From positions 124,001 to 188,000 of the forward strand of contig CAVUFN010000010.1 in the NCBI GenBank assembly GCA_963740765.1: a DNA stretch of 64,000 bases, given 5' to 3'. Origin of the DNA: DATLGB01 sp963740765 (GTDB lineage: Bacteria; Actinomycetota; Thermoleophilia; Solirubrobacterales; Solirubrobacteraceae). The notes beneath the pieces were generated by a model. It ran no database searches. It saw only the letters and a list, made by a program, of their open reading frames with translations, and had not been told where the DNA came from. Below are positions 42,372 through 49,287 of the stretch, piece after piece. The translations under genes were made by a program, and so were the position numbers. Numbering within the stretch: the first letter of the stretch is position 1; every line of letters starts with the position of its first letter.

Positions 42372-42904
42372 GCCCTGGTGACGAGGAGGTGCTCGACGTT
42401 GCCGTGGCCGTTGGAGGTGCTGTGGTCCTCCTCAGCCGGAGCGGCCTCGCCCGGCGGCGGGTTGAGCCGGGCCTCGAGCGTCCCGAGCAGCGTGCCGAAC
42501 AGCAGGTGGCGCCAGGTCGCCTGCGCGAGCGCGCGGCGGTCGCCCCACAGGGTGGGGAACTCGGATCCGACCGGGTGGACGGCGGGCAGGAAGCGGGTGA
42601 GCGGCCAGGTGGCGGCGTGCTCGCTCAGCCCGGCGAGCGCGCCGCGGGCCGGGGCGGGCAGCGGGACGCTGGGCGCGGCGGCCGCGTAGACGGCGCCGAA
42701 CGCCGCCCCGTTGAGCGCGTGCAGCACGTGGCCGATGGCGAACGTGGCGAGGGTGCCGCGCTCGCGGGTGACGGCGGCGCCGAGCAGCTCGGCGTCGTCG
42801 TAGTCGACCCCGAACACGCGCTTGTCGAAGGTCTGCTGAACGCCCCAGATGCCGGAGGCGATGGCACCGGCAAGGGCGCCGCGCAGCACTCGTGTCGCGT
42901 CCAT
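42368..42904 (-). CDS. Membrane-associated hypothetical protein
   Basis: 178 residues with three or four moderately hydrophobic segments (about 7-25, 50-70 with HVLHALNGAAFGAVYAAAAP, 80-95 and 125-145 with LLFGTLLGTLEARL). The C-terminus is hydrophilic (EEDHSTSNGHGN). No catalytic motif. Translationally coupled to the epimerase (ATGA). Minus-strand TACAGT ends nine bases before the ATG. Function unknown. Confidence 0.6.
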   Translation of the reverse strand: MDATRVLRGALAGAIASGIWGVQQTFDKRVFGVDYDDAELLGAAVTRERGTLATFAIGHVLHALNGAAFGAVYAAAAPSVPLPAPARGALAGLSEHAATWPLTRFLPAVHPVGSEFPTLWGDRRALAQATWRHLLFGTLLGTLEARLNPPPGEAAPAEEDHSTSNGHGNVEHLLVTRA

Positions 42905-42969
42905 GGTGTGGTGACTGTAACGACGCCTGGCGCCCTGGGTTACTGAACATGAGGAAGGACCACCAGGAC

Positions 42970-43971
42970 ATGAATCACAGCGCTCTCCACGAACGTGCCC
43001 GCAGCAAGGGCGTGCAGCCGATCGTCTACTGGATCGTGCGGGCCGTCCTGCAGCCGTTCTTCCACCTGTACTTCCGGCTGTCGCGCATCGGCCTCGAACA
43101 CGTGCCCCAGGACGGGCCGTACATCGTGGCCGCCAACCACCGCTCCTTCCTGGACCCCTTCATCATCGCCGTCATCGCCCGGCGGCCGCTCTACTACGTC
43201 GCCAAGCGCGAGCTGTTCGAGAAGCGCTGGCAGGGCTGGCTGCTCAACGCGCTCGGCGCCTTCCCGGTCGACCGCGGCACCGGCGACCAGGACATGCTCA
43301 AGACGGCCCGCGCGATCCTCGCCCGCGGCGACAGCGTCCTGATCTTCCCCGAGGGCACGCGCATCCGCCCCGGCGCGCTCGGCCGCCCCCGCCGCGGCGT
43401 CGGCCGCCTTGCCCTCGAGACCGGCGTTCCCGTCGTCCCCGTCGCCATCATCGGCACGGAGTCGATCCGCCGCGGCTGGCGCATCCGCCCGCACAAGGTG
43501 CGCGTGCGCGTCGGCCGCCCGCTGACCTTCCCGCGGGTGCAGGCGCCGTCGCGTGAACTGGCTGCCGCCGTCACCGACCGCATCTGGCCGTGCGTGATGC
43601 TGCAGTGGGAGTGGCTCGGTGGCCTGCCGCCGCTGCGCCGCGCCGCCGTCCTCGGCGACGGCGACTGGGCCGTCCCGCTCACCGGTGTGCTCGAGCGCGC
43701 GGGCATCGTCGTCGACGGCGACCTCGACCGCGCGGACCTGGTGGTGGTCACGAAGCCGGCCACCGGCATCGACGTCACGGCGATCCGGCCCGGCACCGGC
43801 GTGCTGTTCGCGGGCGGGCGCCTCGACGTCCCCCAGGCCCGCACGGCCACCCTCGGCACCGCGGGGGACGTATGGCTGATCGCCACTGATGACCGCGGCA
43901 TCGGGCGCCAGCTGCGCGAGGTGCTCACCACGGCCGGCCGTCAGGCGACGGTCGAACGCGTCGCGGCGTAG
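42970..43971 (+). CDS. 1-acylglycerol-3-phosphate acyltransferase with GpsA-like C-terminal remnant
   Basis: 333 residues from the ATG at 42970 (GGAAGG lies ten bases upstream; ATG 42949 has no SD). PlsC domain at about 15-205: NHRSFLD (H57, D62), VDRGTGDQDMLKTA, FPEGTRIRPG (126-131), GVPVVPVAIIGTES. From about 226 a second region begins AVLGDGDWAVPLTGVLERAG, which looks like the Rossmann start of glycerol-3-phosphate dehydrogenase GpsA but lacks its later catalytic motifs and stops after about 100 residues. So this is a phosphatidic-acid-forming enzyme with an unusual, perhaps regulatory, tail. Confidence 0.82.
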   Translation: MNHSALHERARSKGVQPIVYWIVRAVLQPFFHLYFRLSRIGLEHVPQDGPYIVAANHRSFLDPFIIAVIARRPLYYVAKRELFEKRWQGWLLNALGAFPVDRGTGDQDMLKTARAILARGDSVLIFPEGTRIRPGALGRPRRGVGRLALETGVPVVPVAIIGTESIRRGWRIRPHKVRVRVGRPLTFPRVQAPSRELAAAVTDRIWPCVMLQWEWLGGLPPLRRAAVLGDGDWAVPLTGVLERAGIVVDGDLDRADLVVVTKPATGIDVTAIRPGTGVLFAGGRLDVPQARTATLGTAGDVWLIATDDRGIGRQLREVLTTAGRQATVERVAA

Positions 43972-43982
43972 CCTCGTCATGC

Positions 43983-44534
43983 ATGGACGACGCGAACAAG
44001 GTCAAGCTGGACGCAGACTTCAGCGACCTGTACCGCGCGCACCTCAAGGACGTCTACTCCTACTCGTACTACCGGGTGGGCAACCACCACGACGCCGAGG
44101 ACCTCACGGAGCAGACCTTCCTGCAGGCGTACCGGCACTTCGAGCGCGCGCAGCGGGAGTCCAACGGCCGGCCGCTGCGGCCGTGGCTGATCCGCATCGC
44201 CCACAACCTCGCGGCGAACTACTACCGCGACCGCTCACGCAAGCCGCAGACGGCGCTGGACGACGCCGGCCCGCTGGCGGCGACGCACACGACGGAGACG
44301 CTGGTCGAGCATCGCGACGACCTGGCGCGCATCCTGGAATGCGTCCAGGACCTGCCCGACGACCGGCGCGAGGCGCTGATCATGCGCTTCGCGCTCGGCA
44401 TGGACAACCGCGAGATCGCGCGGGCGCTCGGGCGCACGGACGGGGCGACGAAGGTGCTGCTGCACCGGGCCATCCGGCAGCTCGAGGGGCTCGTCAAGAA
44501 GGCCGAAGGGCCGGTGACCGTCGGAAGTGACTGA
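43983..44534 (+). CDS. ECF-type RNA polymerase sigma factor (module 1)
   Basis: 183 residues. Sigma region 2: FSDLYRAHLKDVYSYSYYRV, HDAEDLTEQTFLQAYRHF, RPWLIRIAHNLAANYYRD; region 4: LPDDRREALIMRFALGMDNR, EIARALGRTDGATKVLLHRA. TAGCCT lies eight bases before the ATG, indicating a leaderless mRNA. Its 3' end overlaps the next gene by eight bases, which therefore probably encodes its regulator. Confidence 0.9.
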   Translation: MDDANKVKLDADFSDLYRAHLKDVYSYSYYRVGNHHDAEDLTEQTFLQAYRHFERAQRESNGRPLRPWLIRIAHNLAANYYRDRSRKPQTALDDAGPLAATHTTETLVEHRDDLARILECVQDLPDDRREALIMRFALGMDNREIARALGRTDGATKVLLHRAIRQLEGLVKKAEGPVTVGSD

Positions 44535-44877
44535 CTTCGAGATGCTCCTCCGCGAGGCGCTTCGCCCGATGGACCCGCCCGAGGAGCTCGAGGCGCGCCT
44601 CGAGGAGCGCCTCACGACGTGGGTGGAGGCGGCCGCCGACGAGCTCGAGGGCTGGGAGCTCGCGGTGATGAAGGACCCACGCAACTGGATTCCGACGGCG
44701 ACGGCGGTCGGGGTCGGCGGGGCCGCCGCGGTCGGTCTCGCGCTCGTCCGGACGCAGCGCAAGCGCCACGGGCGGCGCGCTGCGTCGGACAATGTGCTCG
44801 AACTCGCGGAGAACACCGTCAAGGATCTGGCGAAGGAAGCCGGCAAGATCATCGACGAGGGCCGCCGCAGGTTGTGA
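44527..44877 (+). CDS. Putative anti-sigma factor, single TM (module 1)
   Basis: 116 residues starting with GTG inside the sigma gene. A soluble acidic helix-rich N-terminus (LLREALRPMDPPEELEARLE) precedes one membrane segment (about 55-76, IPTATAVGVGGAAAVGLALV) and a basic tail with ENTVKDLAKEAGKIIDEGRR. No zinc motif. The overlap with the sigma gene and the topology suggest a membrane anti-sigma factor; no sequence motif proves it. Confidence 0.55.
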   Translation: MTDFEMLLREALRPMDPPEELEARLEERLTTWVEAAADELEGWELAVMKDPRNWIPTATAVGVGGAAAVGLALVRTQRKRHGRRAASDNVLELAENTVKDLAKEAGKIIDEGRRRL

Positions 44878-44911
44878 TCCAACGTCAGCCTTCGCGCGAA
44901 TGGGGTAGTCA

Positions 44912-45484
44912 ATGGCTGACTTGCGTGACCTCGCCGACGAAGACCTGATGCACCTTGTCGCCGGCGGCGACGCCCGCGCCTTCGAGATCGTCTACGAGCG
45001 TCATTCGGGGGCCGCCTTCTCGCTTGCCTACCGGATGGTCGGCAAACGGGTGATGGCCGAGGAGGTCGTCCAGGAGGCGTTCCTGAACCTGTGGCGCTCC
45101 GGCGAGCGCTATGAGCGCACCCGCGGCTCGGTGCGGACCTGGACCCTCGGGATCGTCCACCACCGCGCGATCGACGCGCTCAGGCGCGCCACCGTCCACG
45201 ACAAGCGCCGGACCGGCGACGAGGACATCGCCGAGCGCCTCGAGGCGCCGGACCGCACCGACGTCGAGGTGGCACGCCGCGAGGAGTCGCGTACCGTTCG
45301 CAAGGCGATGGAAGGACTGCCGGCGGAACAGGTGCAGGTAATCGAGCTCGCCTACTTCGGGGGCTTCTCGCACTCGGAGATCTCCGAGATGCTGCAAACG
45401 CCCATCGGCACCGTGAAGGGCCGCATGCGGCTCGGGCTGACCAAGCTCCGGAGCGCGCTGGCCGGACAGGGGCTGCCGGCATGA
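44912..45484 (+). CDS. ECF-type RNA polymerase sigma factor (SigK-like, module 2)
   Basis: 190 residues. Region 2: DLMHLVAGGDARAFEIVYER, AEEVVQEAFLNLWRSGERY, RGSVRTWTLGIVHHRAIDAL; region 4: LPAEQVQVIELAYFGGFSHS, EISEMLQTPIGTVKGRMRLG. This is the pattern of the RskA-regulated SigK group. Its stop overlaps the start of an RskA-like anti-sigma gene (ATGA), a classical pair. Confidence 0.92.
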   Translation: MADLRDLADEDLMHLVAGGDARAFEIVYERHSGAAFSLAYRMVGKRVMAEEVVQEAFLNLWRSGERYERTRGSVRTWTLGIVHHRAIDALRRATVHDKRRTGDEDIAERLEAPDRTDVEVARREESRTVRKAMEGLPAEQVQVIELAYFGGFSHSEISEMLQTPIGTVKGRMRLGLTKLRSALAGQGLPA

Positions 45485-46191
45485 CCGACTCCTTCGAGGA
45501 CGTCGGCGCCTACCTCCTCGGCGCGCTCTCGCCCGACGAGGTGGCCTCCTTCGAGCGCGCGATGGAGACCGACCCGGCCCTGCGTGCCGAGGTCGAGCAC
45601 CTGCGCGTGGCGGCGGACGCGCTGCCCGCGTCGCCGATCCAGATCATGGTCCCGCCGGACCTGAAGGGCCGGATCATGGCCGTGGTCGAGTCCGAGGCGC
45701 AGCTGCTGCGCGCCGCCGGCCCCGCGGCCGACCGCCCGCCGTCGCCGGTCCGGCCGCGCCGCCGCGCCGTCGCCGTGCTGCGGCCGGGCTGGTGGTCGCT
45801 GCGCCCGGGGGTGGCCGCGCTCGCGAGCATGGCCGTGCTGGCGGTCGGCATCGTCGGCGGCGTGGTCGCCTCGGGCGGCGACTCGACGAAGCAGGTCGCG
45901 GCGATCCATGGTCATGCCAAGCTCATCGTGCGCTCCGACGGGCATTCGACGCTGACGGCGACGAAGCTCGATCCGACCGGACCGAACAGCGTCTACCAGG
46001 TCTGGCTGCAGTCCGGGTCGGACAAGCCCGAGCCGACCAACGCACTGTTCGGCGCCCGCAAGGACGGGACCGCGTCGGTGGACGTCCCAGGTGACCTCGC
46101 CGCTGTCGACAAGGTGCTGGTCACCAGGGAGCCGGCGGGCGGATCCGAGTCGCCGACGACGGCGCCGATCATCGAACTGCACCCCGCGTAG
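45481..46191 (+). CDS. RskA-family anti-sigma factor
   Basis: 236 residues. The cytoplasmic N-terminal domain (FEDVGAYLLGALSPDEVASF, ERAMETDPALRAEVEHLRVA) has the helical ASD layout but no zinc-binding HxxxCxxC. One membrane helix at about 115-137, then an extracytoplasmic RskA beta domain (AKLIVRSDGHSTLTATKLDP, NSVYQVWLQSGSDKPEPTNA, LVTREPAGGSESPTTAPIIE). It should hold the upstream sigma factor at the membrane until an external signal triggers proteolysis; a rhomboid protease is encoded next, though site-2 proteases usually do this. Confidence 0.88.
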   Translation: MTDSFEDVGAYLLGALSPDEVASFERAMETDPALRAEVEHLRVAADALPASPIQIMVPPDLKGRIMAVVESEAQLLRAAGPAADRPPSPVRPRRRAVAVLRPGWWSLRPGVAALASMAVLAVGIVGGVVASGGDSTKQVAAIHGHAKLIVRSDGHSTLTATKLDPTGPNSVYQVWLQSGSDKPEPTNALFGARKDGTASVDVPGDLAAVDKVLVTREPAGGSESPTTAPIIELHPA

Positions 46192-46226
46192 CACCGGTTT
46201 AGCCCGGGTCAATAGCGTTTGCCACG

Positions 46227-47021
46227 ATGGCCACGTGCTACCGGCATCCCAATCGCGAGACGGGGGTCTCCTGCTCGAACTGCGGGCGCCCGATCTGCCC
46301 CGACTGCATGACCCCCACGCCGGTCGGCATGCGCTGCCCGGAATGCTCCAAGCAGACGACGAACGTGCGCAACGTCCGCGCGCAGTACGACGCGCAGCCC
46401 GTCGTGACGATCGGGCTGATCGCGATCAACGTCCTGATCTTCTTCGGGATGAGCACCCAGGGCGGCGTGACGAGCGCCCAGGGCGGGCTGTTCGACCGCT
46501 TCGCCCTGTTCGGCCCGTTCGTGGCCGACGGCGAGTGGTACCGGCTGATCACGAGCGGCTTCCTGCACTCGGGCTTCCTCCACATCGGCTTCAACATGTA
46601 CATCCTGTGGTTCCTGGGGAACCTGCTCGAGCCGTCGCTCGGGCCGTTCCGGTTCCTCGGCCTGTACCTCGCCTCGCTGCTGACGGGCTCGTTCTCGGTG
46701 ATGCTGCTGCAGCCGAACGCGGCGACGATCGGCGCCTCCGGTGCGATCTTCGGTCTCATGGGCGCGGCCTTCGTGATGCAGCGCGCCCGCGGCGTCGACC
46801 CGATGCAGTCCGGGATCGGGCCGATCATCCTGATCAACCTCGCGCTCGGGTTCATCATCCCGAACGTGTCCGTGGCCGGGCACGTCGGTGGGCTGATCGG
46901 CGGGGCGCTGGTCGGGTTCGGGATGGACCAGGTCGCCCGTCACCGCCAGCCGTTGCTCGCCGTGCTGGTGGCGGTCGTGGTCGGTGCGGTTGCGCTGGCC
47001 GGGTCGATCGTGGTCGCGTAG
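46227..47021 (+). CDS. Rhomboid intramembrane serine protease with N-terminal zinc ribbon
   Basis: 264 residues. The N-terminus carries four CxxC/CxxH-type knuckles (CYRHPNRETGVSCSNCGR, ICPDC, MRCPEC), likely a cytoplasmic B-box-like zinc domain. The rhomboid core has about six TMs with ITSGFLHSGFLHIGFNMYIL, catalytic Ser in IGASGAIFGLMGA and catalytic His in VAGHVGGLIGG. TAGCGT lies eight bases before the ATG (leaderless). The 3' 82 bp overlap the convergent glycosyltransferase. Substrates unknown. Confidence 0.9.
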   Translation: MATCYRHPNRETGVSCSNCGRPICPDCMTPTPVGMRCPECSKQTTNVRNVRAQYDAQPVVTIGLIAINVLIFFGMSTQGGVTSAQGGLFDRFALFGPFVADGEWYRLITSGFLHSGFLHIGFNMYILWFLGNLLEPSLGPFRFLGLYLASLLTGSFSVMLLQPNAATIGASGAIFGLMGAAFVMQRARGVDPMQSGIGPIILINLALGFIIPNVSVAGHVGGLIGGALVGFGMDQVARHRQPLLAVLVAVVVGAVALAGSIVVA

Positions 47022-48121
47022 ACCGCCTCGATCTTCTGCCTCATCCGCGTGGCGTCGAACCGGGCGCGGACGTCGTCGCGCGCCGCCGCTCCCAACTTCT
47101 GGCGTTGAAGGGGTGAGTCTCGGAGTTCGCGGAGGGTCGCCGCGAGTGCCTTCGCATCTCCGGGCGCGAACAGCCTTCCGGTCTTGCCGTCGGTGATGAT
47201 CTCCGGGAGGCCTCCGTGGTTCGCCGCGAGCACGCAGCAGCCGGCGGCGGCGGCCTCGATGGCCGTGTTCGGGAGCGGATCGGGGGCGGTGGAGGGGACG
47301 ACGATGACGTCGGCGGCTCCGTAGACCAGGTTCGGGTCTGTGAAGCCGACGCGCTTGACGCGGTGGTAGGGGTTGAGGCGGTGCTCGTGGATCTCCTGGC
47401 CGGGCCAGGCGTCGCCGGCGACGAGCGTGATGCCGTCGACGTGCTGCATCGCTCGCGCCAGGAGCTCCTGGCCCTTCCAGCGGCTGATGCGGCCGAGAAC
47501 AGCGGCGACGAAGGAGCCGGTCGGGAGTCCCAGGCGCCCGCGCGCCTCCTCCCGCTCGACCGGGTCCGGGTCGAATCCCAGCCCATCCAGCACCGTGTGT
47601 CGCTCAGCGGTGGACCTACCCACCGCTAAGCGACACGCGGTGGCGTTCGAGACGGCGATGGTGGCGTCGGAGCGGAGGATCTGGTCGCGGTGGAGGGGCC
47701 AGAGAACGGGCGTGGGCGGGTAGATCTCGCGCACGTGGGTGACGAGCACCGGCGAATGCCGGCGCAATCCGAGGATCACGGACGTGTTCGCATGCACCAA
47801 CTCGATCCCGCGCTCCGCCACGAGCCGGGCGAACGGGCGCTGGAAGGCGGACACATCACGGGCCAGGCGAGCCACCCCCTTCACCGAGAGCATTTCGCGC
47901 CTCAGCACCGGTATCGGGCGCAGGAGCACCTCGGCGCCGCGCGCCCCGAGGTCCTCCACGAGCGGTCCGTCGAAGGGGAGGAGGACGGTGTCCTCGGGGC
48001 CCGCCATCAGCGCAAGCTGCCGGTCGGCGCCGTAGCGCCCGGCCGACGAATGCACGAACAGACGTCGAAGAGAGGGGGCCCCGCCTCGGCCTGCGAGGGC
48101 GCTGGCGACGGGCCTCGGCAC
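46940..48121 (-). CDS. GT4-family glycosyltransferase carrying an in-frame palindromic repeat
   Basis: About 393 residues (GTG start; a later start is possible). GT-B fold: N-terminal LFVHSSAGRYGADRQLALMA, ELVHANTSVILGL, DATIAVSNATA; C-terminal donor domain with VAAVLGRISRWKGQELLARA, GAADVIVVPSTAPDPLPNTA, IEAAAAGCCVLAANHGGLPE, DGKTGRLFAPGD. Transfers a sugar from a nucleotide donor to a surface glycan or lipid. Palindromic repeat copy D is translated as part of CRLAVGRSTAERHT at about residues 163-176, in the interdomain linker, without breaking the frame. Stop lies within the rhomboid gene on the other strand. Confidence 0.85.
   Translation of the reverse strand: MPRPVASALAGRGGAPSLRRLFVHSSAGRYGADRQLALMAGPEDTVLLPFDGPLVEDLGARGAEVLLRPIPVLRREMLSVKGVARLARDVSAFQRPFARLVAERGIELVHANTSVILGLRRHSPVLVTHVREIYPPTPVLWPLHRDQILRSDATIAVSNATACRLAVGRSTAERHTVLDGLGFDPDPVEREEARGRLGLPTGSFVAAVLGRISRWKGQELLARAMQHVDGITLVAGDAWPGQEIHEHRLNPYHRVKRVGFTDPNLVYGAADVIVVPSTAPDPLPNTAIEAAAAGCCVLAANHGGLPEIITDGKTGRLFAPGDAKALAATLRELRDSPLQRQKLGAAARDDVRARFDATRMRQKIEAVYATTIDPASATAPTTTATSTASNGWR
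47597..47636. repeat. 40-bp palindromic repeat, copy D (inside a coding gene)
   Basis: GTGTCGC, TCAG, CGGTGG, ACCTAC, CCACCG, CTAA, GCGACAC: both arm pairs perfect. It lies in frame within the GT4 glycosyltransferase gene. Confidence 0.9.
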
Positions 48122-48124
48122 CCC

Positions 48125-49015
48125 CTAGAGCGCGACTTCGAGCGGGCGCGACGGCGGCTCGGGCACCCGGTCGGGGTGGAGGATGTGCGCGAGCGTCTCG
48201 AGGCCGTCGACGAGACGGTGCGAGGGGCGCGAGAACAGGCCGGAGGCGTCGACGGCGACGACCTGGCCGGCGGCGAGCTCCTCGAGCTCGTCGCCGTAGG
48301 TGTAGGCCTCCTCCTGCGCTCGCTCGGCGTCGTACCCGCACGGCATCACGACCACGACCTCGGGCTGCGTGGCGCGGACCTGCTCCCAGGTGACGACCTC
48401 GGAGCGCTCGCCGGGCAGCGCGAGCAGGTCCAGGCCGCCGGCGTATTCGATCATCTGCGGCACCCAGTGGCCGGCGACGAAGACGGGGTCCAGCCACTCG
48501 AGGGCGGCGACGCGCTTGGGCGCGGCGCCGCGAACGGCGAGGCGGATGGCATCGATCCGGGCCGAGCAGTCCGCGAGCAGGTCGACGCCGGCGTCCTTGG
48601 CGTCGATCGCCTGGGCGAGCACGCGGATGTCGCCGAGCACCTCGCCGAAGGTCATCGGGTCCAGCGACAGGACGGTCGGCTCGGACTCGATCTGCTCGGC
48701 GACCGCGCGGACGTCGTCGGCCGACACGGCGCAGACCGCGCACAGGGCCTGGGTCACGATCAGGTCGGGCTGCAGCTGGCGGAGCATGTCGGCGTCGAGC
48801 TCGTAGATCGCCTCACCGGTCTCGGTGTGGGCGCGCACGGCCGCGTCGATCTCGCGCGCGTCGAGGCCCGGCGGCAGGCGGTCGCGGGTGACCTTCTCGA
48901 GGTCGAGCGCCGCGAGCGGGAAGTCGCATTCGTGCGTCACGCCGACCACCTGATCACCCGCGCCGAGGGCGAACAACATCTCCGTCGCCGAAGGGACCAG
49001 GGACACGATGCGCAT
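48125..49015 (-). CDS. Cobalamin-binding protein, BtuF-like without signal peptide
   Basis: 296 residues, starting MRIVSLVPSATEMLFALGAG as in periplasmic B12-binding folds (two lobes joined by a long helix). There is no signal peptide or lipobox, so it is cytoplasmic, unlike transporter-linked BtuF. A Cys-rich segment LIVTQALCAVCAVSADDV lies at about 88-105. LDPVFVAGHWVPQMIEYAGG and VVVMPCGYDAERAQ are typical of this cytoplasmic cobalamin-binding group. No ABC transporter genes adjoin it. TATCGT on the minus strand ends eight bases before the ATG. Confidence 0.8.
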   Translation of the reverse strand: MRIVSLVPSATEMLFALGAGDQVVGVTHECDFPLAALDLEKVTRDRLPPGLDAREIDAAVRAHTETGEAIYELDADMLRQLQPDLIVTQALCAVCAVSADDVRAVAEQIESEPTVLSLDPMTFGEVLGDIRVLAQAIDAKDAGVDLLADCSARIDAIRLAVRGAAPKRVAALEWLDPVFVAGHWVPQMIEYAGGLDLLALPGERSEVVTWEQVRATQPEVVVVMPCGYDAERAQEEAYTYGDELEELAAGQVVAVDASGLFSRPSHRLVDGLETLAHILHPDRVPEPPSRPLEVAL

Positions 49016-49035
49016 CGCCTGCCACGATACGCCGC

Positions 49036-49287
49036 ATGCCCCAAGCCCCTGATCAGTGGATCCAGAAGACGGACGCCCTCGAGCGCGAGATCGAGTTCGA
49101 CGACTTCAAGGCCGCGCTGGCCTACGTCAACGAGGTCGGCCGGCTCGCCGAGCAGGAGAACCACCATCCCGACATCGCCATCCACGGCTGGAACAAGGTC
49201 AAGCTGACGCTCACGACGCACGACGAGGGCGGGCTGACCGAGGCCGACTACAAGATGGCAGCGGCCATCAACACGCTTGCGTCGTAG
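49036..49287 (+). CDS. phhB: Pterin-4a-carbinolamine dehydratase
   Basis: Dehydrates 4a-hydroxytetrahydropterin, regenerating pterin cofactor. 83 residues, slightly shorter than the usual 95-105 at the N-terminus; active-site motif ENHHPDIAIHGWNKVKLTLT is intact, preceded by FDDFKAALAYVNEVGRLAEQ and followed by HDEGGLTEADYKMAAAIN. No aromatic amino acid hydroxylase is nearby, so the role here is uncertain. Its stop overlaps the TTG start of the next gene. Confidence 0.9.
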   Translation: MPQAPDQWIQKTDALEREIEFDDFKAALAYVNEVGRLAEQENHHPDIAIHGWNKVKLTLTTHDEGGLTEADYKMAAAINTLAS

